Positions 1-10,534 are shown, counted from the stretch's first letter. The stretch is DNA of 64,000 nucleotides from Anodontia alba (GCA_964016985.1 OZ024837.1:42132018-42196017); one strand, 5' to 3'. Numbers and translations: made by a program. Notes: generated by a model not told the origin, from the sequence alone.

Positions 1-111
1 AGACGGATGGACGTATGGATGGACAGACGGACCGATGGACGAACGGACAGACACTAAAAGTTTCAGAGGGTATAACATAATACCCCGCCACTTTTTTGGT
101 GACGGGGCATA
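1..111 (+). mobile_element. 3' end of a Helentron-like element, cut by the window edge
   Basis: The first 55 bases are a degenerate repeat of GGACGGAT-type units, followed by a hairpin at about 81-111 whose arms are TACCCCGCCAC and GTGACGGGGCATA around a T-rich loop. The same arrangement of short repeats then a GC-rich terminal hairpin closes other elements in the window (26699-26732 and 47141-47172). It stops directly against the 180-bp repeat element, at a point where the sister repeat units read straight through, so it looks nested in that element. Helitron/Helentron assignment is inference from architecture only. Confidence 0.5.
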
Positions 112-660
112 AAAAGCACATACATATCTTCACACCATGATTAAGACATCTGTGAAGTTTCAGAAGGATCAGTATAAAACTGTAGGAGGAGTTGTGCTCA
201 CAAGGTACTTGCTTCTGACTCAGAATCATGCAAAAAATGTCTAAGTTAAAAATGTGTAAAAAGTGGAAAAAATGATTTAAGGATTCTGTAAAAAGCACAT
301 GCACATCTTCAAACAATGATTAAAACACCTGTAAAGTTTCAAAAGGATCGGTATAAAACTGTACGAGGAGTTGTGCTCACATGGTACCTACTACTGACTT
401 GGAACCATGCAAAAAATGTCTAAGTTAAAAATGTGAAAAAAGTGAAAAAAAATAATTTAAGGATTCTGTAAAAAGCACATGCACATCTTCAGACCATGAT
501 GAAGACACCTGTAAAATTTCAGAAGGATTGGTTAAAAACTGTAGGAGGAGTTGCGCTCACAAGGTACCTATTATAAACTCGGAACCACGCACCACGAATC
601 ACGCACCACGGAAAGCCGAATACTATGTCCCCTCGCTTTTCTTCGAAAAGGCGGGGGACA
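112..660 (+). mobile_element. Helentron-like element with 180-bp core repeats, 3' part
   Basis: About three tandem units with period 179-180 bp can be followed by the anchor GTAAAGTTTCAAAAGGATC (near 152, 331 and 511). The last unit runs into a unique tail rich in ACGCACCACG. The end is a hairpin at 626-660 whose arms begin TGTCCCCTCGC and end GCGGGGGACA. Units and tail are homologous to the longer copy at 10880-12530. No coding capacity. Confidence 0.65.
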
Positions 661-934
661 ATAAATTGCCTGCTATACTGTCCTCAAATTTGAGCAAGTC
701 AAATTTACTTCCTGCTGATGTATCTAATAAACAGTTGGATGGGTGGCAAACAGTATAAACCCTGATCAGATGCCACATTTTGCAGCATCTAATCTGGGTC
801 TACACTGTTTGCTCAGGTCTGTCTTGTCTATCCCAATTCTTAGTGTTATTGTGGTATTACTGGAAAGATTCAAAATATCAAACTATTCATTTTCAATGTT
901 TTATTTTAACATTCATCTTTCAAAACCAATTCCC
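661..934. mobile_element. Core A palindromic element, remnant
   Basis: An imperfect palindrome at 746-812 (arms starting GGCAAACAGT and ending ACTGTTTGC, core CCTGATCAGA/TCTAATCTGG) sits in AT-rich sequence that resembles 42843-43060 and 48880-49440 (shared words CAAATTTGAGCAAGT and TGTATCTAATAA). Outer ends are not clear, and the piggyBac element is inserted at the right. Confidence 0.5.
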
Positions 935-1178
935 TTAACTCTTTCCCTACTAGAACTGCTGTTATGAGTCACTACCACAGCAGTGCAGCAAGCAGATTAC
1001 TGATGCTAGTTTATAGGTAGAATACCAGAGCAATCAGCAGACAGCAGAAGTGTTTCCAACTGTTATGTTCATTTGTTTTGCTTGTTTTGTTGAGTTGTTT
1101 GATTTATTCAATTTATTTGTTTTTTGTTTTGTTGTCTTAAGATGTAATTAAATAAATAATTATTTGACTTACCAAGTC

Positions 1179-1184
1179 TTTATT
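1179..1184 (-). terminator. Candidate polyadenylation signal of the transposase gene
   Basis: TTTATT on the plus strand reads AATAAA on the minus strand, about 150 bp past the stop codon. Further copies lie at 1103-1108 and 1112-1117. AT-rich sequence makes chance hits likely, so the choice among them is inference. Confidence 0.4.
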
Positions 1185-1333
1185 GTCATTTAATTCCTTT
1201 GAAATCCTCCCAAATGTAGCAGAACCTTGATATTTTTCATAAACACTATATACACCTCAAAATAACAACTTTTTTACAACAATCATTGTCAGTTACCAGT
1301 ATTTACACTATTTACAGACATGGATCTCAGTGT

Positions 1334-2974
1334 TTACATTTGCTGATGATAACGGAAAAAACAGTTATGGTCTACACATAAATGTACACTGCACTGGGTA
1401 CATCCAAGGTACACCTCGTGACGTCTCTTTTCCTGTGCACAAAGCTTGCATCTACCACGCTTGGGGAATTTTGATGGCCAGTGAGCATTTCCACAGTTGT
1501 CTGTCGTTGGTGGTATTTTCCGTTTGCGCGAGCCCCTGAAAGTCCCAATTAATTTTTGTCCAAGATTCATGCGGAACTCCAGCTGAGTTCGGGCAACCTC
1601 TTTTCCAGAACGAGTGTGTTTGACATGATTGGGAGACTCTTTCATACAGATAAATCCGTTAACAACAGCCAAATCAAAACAAAACCAAAATATATACTTC
1701 CACCATTTCAGTGCCTTGCGACATGTAGAATACTGCATACGCTTTTGGTCTGCAATGTCTACGCCAAACATAAACTTGTTGTAAGATTCTCCAACCATAG
1801 GACAGGGAACCTCCTTCACGCTGCCATCTTTCTGTTTGCGCCTCACGACTTTGTTTTGCAAAGGATCTGCAATGGTAGAAAGATATGTAACAATCTTTTT
1901 GTCTTTCCAAGCATAAGCTGTTAAGTTTCCTCTCTGCATGACCTGCATGTCCCCCCTGTTTTTTAGCCTGGCCGTTTTCAAGGCCTCTGGCATTCCTCGC
2001 CGGTTAAGTCGCGCTGTCCCTGTGCAGTAATTTTTGTCCTTCTGAAGATCATCAAAAAGTTCAGGACTAGAAAAAAAATTGTCCATGTAGATATGATGTT
2101 TTTTTCCCTTTAATTTGTCGGTAAGGTCTTTAACCACTCTTGCACCTAATCCCTGTTCAGGTTGCCTTCCATCTTTTGAACCGGTGTAAATCTGGAACTC
2201 ATGAACATACCCATTTTTAGGACTTGCTCGCTCCCAGACCTTGATCCCAAACTTGGTCGGTTTGGCTGGGAGGTACTGCTTGAAAGAAAGCCTTCCTTTA
2301 TATGCAATCATCCCTTCATCAACAGTTTGTTCACGAGGAGGATTATAGTTGTTGAGGCATGTCTGTGACAGGACATCTATAACCGGTCGAACATGGCAAA
2401 GGCGGTCATGACCTGGCTGTCTTCTGGGTGGGTTTGCTGAGGTGTCATTGCAGTGGAAATATTTTGAGAGCTTCTCAAACCGGGTCCTTGTCATTACTTC
2501 TGCGATGCCAGGTATGGCAAAAGGCCAGACAGACTTCCAAGCTAATGTATAGCTTGGAACTGAAATGATGGACATAACAACCATCAACCCAAAATATGCC
2601 ATCATTTCTGATCTGTTGGTGTCATACCACAGACTGTCAGCTTTTTCCTGGATGCATCTGGCTGCATATTCATTTGTTTCCTGCACAATGCGGTCTATAA
2701 ATGTCAAGGGTAGAAACTTCAAAAAGAAATCCAGCTCTGTGCAGTTTCCATCCAGAACAAAAGAAGCCCCAGTATCTTCTGTAAACTCCTCTACTTCTGG
2801 AGGCCTCAGAATTCTCGACCACTGAATGTTCTGACGGTCTTCCTCATCACTGTCACTCTCGTCGGAAGATACACTTGACACTGAAATGTCACTTCCAATG
2901 CTTCTGACATCGGCATTTTCAATGTCTTCCGAATCAAAGCCTTCGAAATCGCTTTCAACATCACTCTCCGCCAT
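1334..2974 (-). CDS. piggyBac-type transposase, intact, 546 aa
   Basis: This would be the enzyme that cuts and inserts the surrounding element at TTAA. The protein has an acidic Ser/Asp/Glu-rich N-terminus (about residues 1-50), then a DDE_Tnp_1_7-type domain (about 70-440). The expected catalytic aspartates are visible: D219 in QTVDEGMIAYKGR, D298 in IYMDNFFSS and D406 in FMFGVDIADQKR. The C-terminus is basic (RKRK near 483) and then carries a cysteine-rich zinc-binding region (C509, C512, C525, C528, C533, C538 with nearby His), as in piggyBac and PGBD proteins. The length is within the usual 500-600 aa. The ATG at 2972-2974 has G at -3 and G at +4. There is no internal stop or frameshift. 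A domesticated gene is an alternative, but the matching element ends argue for a live transposon. Confidence 0.95.
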   Translation of the reverse strand: MAESDVESDFEGFDSEDIENADVRSIGSDISVSSVSSDESDSDEEDRQNIQWSRILRPPEVEEFTEDTGASFVLDGNCTELDFFLKFLPLTFIDRIVQETNEYAARCIQEKADSLWYDTNRSEMMAYFGLMVVMSIISVPSYTLAWKSVWPFAIPGIAEVMTRTRFEKLSKYFHCNDTSANPPRRQPGHDRLCHVRPVIDVLSQTCLNNYNPPREQTVDEGMIAYKGRLSFKQYLPAKPTKFGIKVWERASPKNGYVHEFQIYTGSKDGRQPEQGLGARVVKDLTDKLKGKKHHIYMDNFFSSPELFDDLQKDKNYCTGTARLNRRGMPEALKTARLKNRGDMQVMQRGNLTAYAWKDKKIVTYLSTIADPLQNKVVRRKQKDGSVKEVPCPMVGESYNKFMFGVDIADQKRMQYSTCRKALKWWKYIFWFCFDLAVVNGFICMKESPNHVKHTRSGKEVARTQLEFRMNLGQKLIGTFRGSRKRKIPPTTDNCGNAHWPSKFPKRGRCKLCAQEKRRHEVYLGCTQCSVHLCVDHNCFFRYHQQM

Positions 2975-3134
2975 TTCTTTGTCTTACTACTACGAACTCT
3001 AACTACAGAGGTCAGAAACGCTAAAAACTTACCCAATTATCAGCATTGTTTATGTTATTCTACGCCATTAATCTGCAGTAAATCCAAACACAGACATTTT
3101 CTAGCCTTCCGTAAACTAAAATTTCATTGGTTCA

Positions 3135-3141
3135 TTTTATA
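3135..3141 (-). promoter_or_regulatory. Candidate TATA box for the transposase gene
   Basis: TTTTATA on the plus strand reads TATAAAA on the minus strand, about 160 bp upstream of the ATG and inside the element. Position is plausible, but base composition alone could produce it. Confidence 0.3.
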
Positions 3142-3240
3142 AGAATTTCGGAAAATCCCTATTTCAAAGCCAATCAAACAACCTCTAACATTGCGCATTG
3201 ATGCGTCTCTGCGATATTGACGGTCAATAAATGAAGCGCC

Positions 3241-3300
3241 TATATGCGTCAGTAAGGTTCGGCTAAAGACCAATACCGACGCTTATATGCGTTACTAAGG
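3241..3300. repeat. Subterminal direct repeats of the piggyBac element
   Basis: TATATGCGTCAGTAAGG (3241-3257) recurs as TATATGCGTTACTAAGG (3284-3300), and GCGTC/ATGCG words continue to the terminal repeat (GACGCATTTATGCG at 3321-3334). Such subterminal motifs are where piggyBac transposases often bind; that role here is inference. Confidence 0.55.
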
Positions 3301-3356
3301 ATGCTACCGGCTATCTTCATGACGCATTTATGCGGCAGTCGTAGGGAAAGAGTTAA

Positions 3357-4085
3357 TCTTCAAATCCTTGCAATTCATTATTTTTGTTGAAACTTGTAGC
3401 ATTTCATTTGTTTGATTTAGTAAATATAGCAGTAAATTCCAACAGGTACCATATTAATCCTAAGACAAGGCCATACTCTAATAGTTGCGCCAATCCCTAC
3501 ACCCTGCAATCCCCTGCCAGCTTGGTTAAGAAATTTGGCTTTCTTGGCCAGTAATTCTGATTCCCAGACTAGTTTTTGTCCTATAGGCATACTCCAGGAT
3601 CCCAGGATCCTGTATAAGAAGAATGAAGCCAGATATCCCAATAAATTGGAAGGTATAGTATGGTAAATGTTCTAAAATTTCGAACACTTTCTTCCATACT
3701 TTTTTGGCCTAAAGTCTGCTTTTTAGGCAGTTGTTAATTAAAGGAAAGGCAAATAATGTAGACCCTGATCAGACTCTCTTTCAAGAACAGTCTGATCTGG
3801 GTCTGCACTGTTTACATGTCTCATTTTGTCAGGAAATTTGAACAAAATTTTAGGACATTTACTGTAGCTATTTCATTTAACCTATATACTGGGACACCTT
3901 AACTCTTTACCATACTTGTCCTAAAATTTGAACAAGTCCATTTTACTACCCGTCAGTGTATCTAACAAGAGCTCCATTGAGCGGGGCAATAGATGCCTGT
4001 GGGGTGCCTTTATTAGGAAATGAAATGATAAATGAGCAGGACTGTCAGTAACTTTGTCAATAACATAAAAAGTATGAATAGACAA
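3357..4085. mobile_element. Core A palindrome (3749-3814) and related AT-rich debris
   Basis: GCAAATAATGTAGACCCTGA at 3749 pairs imperfectly with CTGATCTGGGTCTGCACTG ending near 3814. A second fragment at 3899-3975 (CCATACTTGTCCTAAAATTT, TGTATCTAACAA) matches the flanks of other core A copies. No gene seen; the rest is unassigned. Confidence 0.45.
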
Positions 4086-5090
4086 TAAAAATTACCCGGC
4101 CTCCAAGTAGGACCTTGATCTTGATCTGACATCATTAGTAGGTGGGTTCTGCAATCATCCTGTTTAGTTGAACACCGAAATTGCAAAAAAAATCGTCCAG
4201 TAGTTTAGAAGATATGAAGCGCATAAAAAGGTTTACCATTAATTTGAACTTTGACTGTGGCCTTGGTCCGACAGCACTGAAAGGTAAGTTCTGCATATTG
4301 TAATGATGAGAGGAATATTTCCCACAAGTTTCATGAAAAACCTACCAGCAATTCAGGAGATATGGAGAAATCATTGGAATGTGGATTCTGCACATTGTCT
4401 TGATAAGATGAACATTTGACACAAGTTTCACGAAAATCCTACCAGGGGCTTAGGAGATATGTGGCAAACACAAAATATTAACATTTGAATGTTTACGTCT
4501 GACTTGACATCACTGAAATGCATGTTCTGCACAAAGTTTTGATATGCTCATCAACTGACCCAAATTCCAAAAAAAAAAAAAAAAAAAAAAAAAAATACCG
4601 GTGGTTTAGTAGATATAGAGTGGACACAAAAATTAGCATTTGAACTTAGACCTCTAAATCTGACCTTGACGCAGCATCACTGAAATGTGGATTCTGCACA
4701 TCATCTAAATACTCTGAACATTTGACCAATGTTTAAAGATAATCCTATCAGGATTTTAAGAGATATGAAGTGGACACATGAAGTGGACACAAAAATTACT
4801 ATTTAGTCTGACCTTGACTCAGCATCACTGAAATGTGAATTCTGCACATCATCTAAATATGTTAAACATTTGACCAATGTTTAAAGATAATCCTATCAGG
4901 ATTTTAAGAGATATGAAGTGGACACAAAAATTATCATTTGACCTCTAAGTCTGACCTTGACCTTCACTCAACACTGAAATGTGGGTCAACATGCTTTGAT
5001 CCATGTTTCAAGACCATAAGCAAAAAGTTTACAGAAATTTTCAAAGTGGCATAGCTCTGCTAATATTTGGTGGACTGAACCTTCAAAACA
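4086..5090 (+). repeat. Degenerate ~150-bp tandem array
   Basis: The phrase CACTGAAATGTGGATTCTGC returns in variant form near 4266, 4372, 4510, 4678 and 4836, with spacings of about 105-165 bp. Each unit also carries TAGGAGATATG.AG and a TGACCTTGAC motif. A pure A run lies at 4567-4596. The last ~80 bp belong to the array that resumes at 6259. No coding capacity. Confidence 0.6.
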
Positions 5091-6258
5091 AGAGGCCCAC
5101 GGGCCACGGGTCGCTCACCTGAGTGACATTGCCACTGCAGATATGCAGATGTTATGCAACATTTTTCCAATCCTGTCATGGCAACTAATGAAAAGATAAT
5201 CATTTAAGCAGTTCTTAATTTTGAAGAAGAATATATATAAGGCATGCCAGTCAATGGAGCGTGATAATTTGAACAAATTCTAAATGGCGGCCAGCTTGGA
5301 TTTACGATCGGCACGATTTTAGCTATTTTTGACCTACGAGTCACCCCAATGCTTCCTACCAAGTTTCGAGTCAACTGGCCTTTCGGTTCAGGAGAAGAAG
5401 CGAAAAATAGATTTTCAAAATGACTGCCATGGCGCACATCCTGGTTTTATGATCGGCACAATTTTAGCTATTTTTGATCTACAAGTCACCCCGATGCTTC
5501 CTAGCATGTTTGGAGTCAACTGGCCTTTCGGTTCAGGAGAAGAAGCAAAAAATAGATTTTCAAAATGGCTGCCATGGCGGCCATCTTGGATTTCCGATAG
5601 GCACTATTTTAGCTATTTTTCATCAATAAGTCATCCCAATGCTTCCTACCAAGTTTGGAGTCAATTGGCTTTTGGGTTTAGGAGTAGATACGAAAAATAG
5701 ATTTTCAAGATGGCGGCCATGGCAGCCATCTTGGATTTCCGATCGGTACGATTTTAGCTATTTTTGATCTACAAGTCACCCTGGTGCTTCCTAGCAAGTT
5801 TGGAGTCAATTGGCCTTTCGGTTCAGGAGAAGAAGAGAAAAATAGATTTTCAAGATGGCGGCCATCGCGGCCATCTTGGATTTCCGATCGGCATGATTTT
5901 AGCTATTTTTGATCTACAAGACACCCCGATGCTTCCTAGCAAGTTTAGAGTCAAATGGCCTTTTAGTTCAGGAGAAGAAGCGAAAAATAGATTTTCAAGA
6001 TGGCGGCCATAGCGGCCATCTTGGCTTTCCGATCGGCACGATTTTAGCTATTTTTGATCTACAAGTCACCCTGATGCTTCCTACCAAGTATCGAGTCAAT
6101 TGGCCCAGGGGTGTAGGAGGGAGGCTTTTAAAGCAATTGTTGACGCCGCATGACGGATGACGGACGACGGACGAGGCACGACGGACGACGCATGACGGAC
6201 GACGGACATTGACTGATCACAATAGCTCACCATGAGCACTTCGTGCTCAGGTGAGCTA
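5091..6258 (+). mobile_element. 145-bp-repeat Helentron-like element, copy 1
   Basis: The left end reads AGAGGCCCACGGGCCACGGG and then GCTCACCTGAG. The core has about six tandem units with an exact 145-bp period (anchor GGAGAAGAAG near 5391, 5536, 5681, 5826 and 5971), each containing an inverted GGCGGCCAT/GGCCATCTTGG block. A GACGGACGACG-rich tail leads to a terminal hairpin (about 6225-6257) with arms AGCTCACCATGAGCAC and GTGCTCAGGTGAGCT. Its distal arm can pair with the GCTCACCTGAG near the left end. The surrounding ~150-bp array is continuous across the insertion. The short open frames in the units come from the repeat. Confidence 0.7.
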
Positions 6259-7405
6259 ACAACAGGGACTGTGCCATATCATGGTCTTACTAATTTCCAA
6301 GTTCCAGCTAGATGGGATGTTAACTGTTAGAAAGGAGTTGGCCAGAAAACAAAAGTTTACTAAAGCCAGAAAGAAAAGTTTAACGAAATTTTCAAAGGGT
6401 CATAATTCTGCTAATATTAGGTGGACTGTAACCTCGAAACAATATGGCCTGCTCCACATCATGGTCTATCTATTAACCAAGTTTCACCTTGATCTAATGT
6501 AAACTGTTAAGTGGAGTTAGCCGGAAAAAAAGATTTACCAAATAACTCTGCTGATATTTTGTGGACTGTAATCTCAAAACAATATGCCCTGCCCTGCTCT
6601 ACATCATGGTCTAACTATTAACCTTGTTTCAGCTTGATCAAACTGTAAGAGTAGTTGGGGAAATTTTCAAAGTGGCATAACTCTGCCAATATTTGATGGA
6701 CTGTAACCTCGAAATAATATGTACTGTTCCACATCATAGTGTAACTATTTCCAAAATTTCGGCTTGATGAGATGTAAACTATAGGAGGAGTTAGCCAGAA
6801 ACAAAAAGTTGAAGGAAATTTTCAAAGGGCATAACTCTGCTAATATTTGGTGTACTGTAACCTGGAAAAAATATGCTCTACTCCACATCATAGTGTAACT
6901 ATTTACAAAGTTTCAACTTGATTGGATGTAAACTATAGGAGTTAGCCGGAAACAAAAAGTTTACAGATATTTTCAAAGGGGCATTACTCTGCTAATATTT
7001 GGTGGACTGTAACTTCAAACAATGTGCACTGCTCCATTTCATGGTTTAACTATAAATCAAGTTTCAGCTTGATCAAATGTAAACTGAGAGGGGGTTTCCC
7101 AGAAACAAAAAAAAAAAAAAAAAAAAAAATTACAGGAATTTTCAAAGAAGCATAACTCTGCTAATATCTGGTGGACTATAGCCTTGAAACAATATGTGCT
7201 GCTCCACATCATGGTCTAACTAAACATCAAGTTTCTGCTTGATCGGATGTAAACTGTACCATCCTCTATAAACAGTCATCATTACTATAAACCAAGTTTC
7301 AGCGTGATTGGATGTAAACTGTAGGAGGAGTTTGCCAGAAACGAAAAGTTTATGGATGGACGGATGTACGGATGGACACCAGACCCCCCTAACATCATAC
7401 AACAC
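6259..7405 (+). repeat. ~150-bp tandem array ending in GGACGGAT-type repeats
   Basis: Variants of CTGCTCCACATCATGGTCTA recur near 6449, 6597, 6723, 6878, 7028 and 7198, each followed by CAAGTTTC..CTTGAT and by AACTCTGCTAATATTTGGTG. It ends in ATGGATGGACGGATGTACGG at about 7351. The layout matches non-autonomous elements with repeat cores; the left part of this array lies before 5091. Confidence 0.6.
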
Positions 7406-7443
7406 ATTTTTCAAACAGGCATATAAAAACTGCTAGATGAGTG

Positions 7444-7510
7444 GCAAACAGTGTTGACCCAGATCAGATGCCACATACTGTGGCATCTGATCTGGTTCTA
7501 CACTGTTTGC
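7444..7510. repeat. Core A palindrome
   Basis: Arms GCAAACAGTGTTGACCCAGA and TCTGGTTCTACACTGTTTGC flank GATGCCACA/TGTGGCATC with a short loop. The flanks (TGCTAGATGAGTG, CTCAGACTC) match the remnant at 661-934. Confidence 0.7.
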
Positions 7511-8210
7511 TCAGACTCAATACTTACGATAAGATATGGTAAGCATGAAACCTTACCATAATTGTTTTGTAACAATAGCCCCCTCCATGGACAATTCATA
7601 GCCCCTGGGGCTGCTAATAGGAATAATATGGTATTTCATCGACAATGCAGGAGTTTAATTTTCAAATCTCACAAAGGTAAAATACTCCTCCCTGCCTATT
7701 TTTCAACACATATCATCTCCCTTACCTGGCAGAAACATCAGCCAAATTGGAGAAAAAGACATTCCAAATGATAGGATTTCTGTAAAATATAAACCCTTTT
7801 TATGCTGATTCAAATATCAGTTAGACAGGAGCCAGTCTAACAATGCAATTAAAAGCGCATGTTCTATTGCACTTAATATCTGCATGCAGCCAGGAAAACT
7901 GACTGACAAAATTAGAATTGATATCCTGTCAAAATGCAAAACTATCCTCAGCTCAATCAAGATTTATTAGAACTAATTTTACAAAAAAAAAAAAAAAAAA
8001 AAAAAAACGAAACAAAAAATAAAGTTTTAGTTTAATTCAAAAAGAAGAGGATTGAACATTATTCCCATATAACTCTTTCAATATGCCATAATTATTTGTG
8101 GAGAGAAACCAGAAATATCCTGGAACCCAAACATTTACCACCCTAAGCAGATGACAAATTATTATCTTTCTAGTCCCCACTCCCCCCAAGAAAATAGACT
8201 TTCACATTTC
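7511..8210. other. Unassigned non-coding sequence
   Basis: No convincing coding region or repeat boundary. It contains an A run at about 7981-8006 and an isolated GGAGCCAGTCT word also seen at the end of the inverted repeat 13951-14125. Confidence 0.4.
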
Positions 8211-8421
8211 CATAGCTCCAGACAAAGTGTTTATTAGACAAAGTGTTTTTTTTTTTGTTTTTTTTTTTGTTGTTTTTTTTCAATTGTGTGGATATTTTCT
8301 TAATTATCCATGAAAACATATGTAGTGCCTTAGCAAGGCACTTCTAATAAGTAACCACAAGAAGTTTTCCTAGAGAAATAAGAAAAAATAGTTTCCTGAT
8401 ACCCTCTTATCTGGAGCTATG
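8211..8421. mobile_element. CATAG-family inverted-repeat element
   Basis: Ends are CATAGCTCCAGACAA and TTATCTGGAGCTATG (15-bp inverted repeat). The middle is a degenerate core B arm (GTGCCTTAGCAAGGCACTTC). ATTTC occurs on both sides (8206-8210 and 8422-8426) and may be a target duplication, although other copies do not show the same size. Confidence 0.65.
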
Positions 8422-8611
8422 ATTTCATGCTAATTGTCTAGTTACCAAGGAGACAATTTGCATGAAATGTCAAACCTGTTTTTTGAGAAAAAAAAAAAAA
8501 AAAGAAATTATTTCTATATGTTGTTTTTTCTACATGTCGTCTGTTGAAATGTTTTCCCAGCAAGAGACAGTAGAACAGATTTTTTTTTTCTTTTGCACAA
8601 GATCACATAGT
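8422..8611. mobile_element. TTAA-5 element, partial
   Basis: A core C arm is present (GGAGACAATTTGCATGAAAT, then GTCAAACCTGTTTT) followed by the diagnostic CGTCTGTTGAAATGTTTTCCC end. The left half is not recognisable. Confidence 0.5.
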
Positions 8612-8837
8612 TTAACCCATTTTATTCTGAATAGACTCTCCAACACTATATATTGTAAGAGTCCAATTTCAATTTTAGGTATGTCAGGCTATATAATGTA
8701 TATATTTCTAGAGAAAAAGGCCAAACTATTTGCAAAGAGTGAAGACCCTGATCAGATGCTGAGTTCAGCAGTGTCTGATCTGGATCTGCACTGTTTACCA
8801 ATTACCATTTAGCGGTATCCAGAATACAATGGGTTAA
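8612..8837. mobile_element. TTAA-2 element
   Basis: It starts TTAACCCATTTTATTCTGAA and ends ACAATGGGTTAA. The middle carries core A (GCAAAGAGTGAAGACCCTGA ... GATCTGGATCTGCACTG). The TTAA at 8834-8837 is shared with the next element. Confidence 0.75.
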
Positions 8838-9016
8838 TGCTTAGCACATTGGGTAAAATTTCAGCAGACAACATTTTGAAATATTTTTCTTATTTTTTTC
8901 CCATAAATCAGGTTTCAACATTTCATGCAAATTGTCTCCAATGGAAACAATTTGCTTGAAGTGTCAAAGCCTATTTTCTGAGTCTGCTGACAATTTTACA
9001 CAGAGTGCTAAGCGTT
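8834..9016. mobile_element. TTAA-5 element
   Basis: Ends TTAATGCTTAGCACATTGGG and GAGTGCTAAGCGTTA flank TTTCAGCAGACAACATTTTG and a core C palindrome (ACATTTCATGCAAATTGTCT / ACAATTTGCTTGAAGTGTC). Confidence 0.7.
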
Positions 9017-9251
9017 ATTAATTCAAAATCGACCTTCAAAAACAAAAACAGAGTTTTAATGAGCCAGCTTCAGTTCCTAATATTTTTAAGAGATTGAACA
9101 AACCACAATTGTCAGTGACAATAATTAATTCTTAACCTTTATTTATTTCTTCCCATTTTCCAATTAAGTCTGTTTTGGAGGAAATAAGATTATCCAATAC
9201 TTGTTCATCTATCACATAATCAAGAGAGTGTTTTCAATTGTACCATTTTTA

Positions 9252-9890
9252 CCCTAACACTTTGCATGCTGGGTAAAAATTTCTGCAGGCAACATTTTGA
9301 ATTATTACCCAACCTACTATATACAGCTCAATGAAATAGTTTTGTCTATGTAGACTATTTATTACTTAACTGGCTCGCGCCGGAGCTACATCAACGAAAT
9401 CACGCAATGCTGACATCACAACCATCCAATAGTTTTGACTATACCACAATTGATGACGTCACCCATTAAAACCCAATTCAAAAGCGCTGGGCAATAGTTT
9501 TGACTATACCTCGGTTAGTGACATCAACTTTCATGGGAATAACATTGACATGCCGACATCCCATGCCAATTCAAAAAGTGCTCATTGGCTAAATCAATAA
9601 TGTTTTAGCATTAGTTGGGTAATAAAACAGTTATTTCATGGCTGTTTTGGTAAATAGTCAAAACTACTGCCCTCTGTACCATGGACAGCTCGATGTACTA
9701 TTGCCCCTTGACTATTCCATAAACAGGCTTGAAATAATTGTATAATATTTTTCATATTTTTTTCCAGAAAAAATGTCTGACATTTCATGCCAATTGTCTC
9801 CTTTTGTTGCATGAATTATCAATTGTCTCCTTTTGTTGCATGAAGTATCAGATCCTATTTTCAAGGGTGCAATGCAAAAACAACAACAAA
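9252..9890. mobile_element. TTAA-5 element split by an unclassified ~430-bp insert
   Basis: The left part (CTAACACTTTGCATGCTGGG, CAACATTTTGAA) breaks near 9305 and resumes near 9735 with TATTTTTCATATTTTTTTCC and a core C arm. The insert (about 9306-9733) begins TTACCCAACCTACTATATAC and contains GTTGGGTAATA near 9613, two TAGTTTTGACTATACC copies and a TGATGACGTCA word. I do not recognise it. The core C part is partly duplicated (CAATTGTCTCCTTTTGTTGC twice). Confidence 0.5.
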
Positions 9891-10284
9891 AAAAAAACAC
9901 ACCAAAAAAAACCAAAACACTTAACCTTTTTTGTACAGTATAGCACCAAACATTTCCAGTTAGGTAAACCATTGCAAAAATGCATCTAACCTTTTATCAG
10001 TATAGAGTCAAAATGCTAGAATAATTTTACTTATGACCAATGAAAAGAATAAATGACAACAGGCTAAAATAGTTTTAGAGAGATGATTTAATTTCTTCCT
10101 CATCCATTTTCTACATCTCCTGTCACGGCCCAGACTTATTTTCCTCACAATTTACTGCATCCTGATCATTAATCATCCGACAATTTAAATTCAAATCACA
10201 AAGACATTTTACCTAATCACATAAGTATTGTGGATGCGTTTTTGATATCAATTTCTATTTAGAGACTTCTGGCGAATGACCCAG
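9891..10284. other. Unassigned non-coding sequence
   Basis: AT-rich; no gene, palindrome or tandem repeat that I can support. Confidence 0.4.
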
Positions 10285-10320
10285 CTCAGCCCTAGATCAG
10301 AAAGGTATCCAGATAATAAT

Positions 10321-10534
10321 TTAACCCTTGTCCTGCTGAATAAATTAAGATGCCACACCTTTTTCAAATTTTCAGCCAATCAGATTACTTGATCTGGATT
10401 CTTGTAATAAATTTGCATACTTAATGGCAAACAGTGCAGATCCAGATCAGTTGGCTTCTTCAGAAGCCAACTGATCTGGATCTACACTGTTTGCAAAGGC
10501 AGGTTATATCCTGGTTCAGCAGGACAATGGTTAA
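10321..10534. mobile_element. TTAA-1 element, full length
   Basis: Termini TTAACCCTTGTCCTGCTG and CAGCAGGACAATGGTTAA enclose a perfect inner palindrome of core A type around GTTGGCTTCTTCAGAAGCCA. 214 bp, no coding capacity, TTAA at both ends. Confidence 0.85.

Larger units (their letters stand above)
935..3356 (-). mobile_element. Complete piggyBac-superfamily DNA transposon
   Basis: The element is bounded by TTAA at 935-938 and 3353-3356. Immediately inside are perfect 12-bp terminal inverted repeats CTCTTTCCCTAC (939-950) and GTAGGGAAAGAG (3341-3352); similarity beyond that is patchy (CTGC.G in both). The length is 2422 bp including both TTAAs. It holds one intact transposase gene on the minus strand, with about 385 bp of subterminal sequence on the 5' side and 395 bp on the 3' side. 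TTAA target duplication and a DDD transposase define the superfamily. The unbroken gene and matching ends suggest recent, possibly current, mobility. Confidence 0.93.

Noticed and set aside
1330..1924. Plus-strand open frames over the transposase gene
   Set aside because: They are antisense shadows of the minus-strand transposase, whose motifs are unmistakable.
5329..6160. Overlapping 80-120-codon open frames with repeated QEKKRKIDFQ-like peptides
   Set aside because: They are translations of the 145-bp repeat units. The same peptides recur at 15.9-17.9 kb and 61.6-62.2 kb and change frame from unit to unit.
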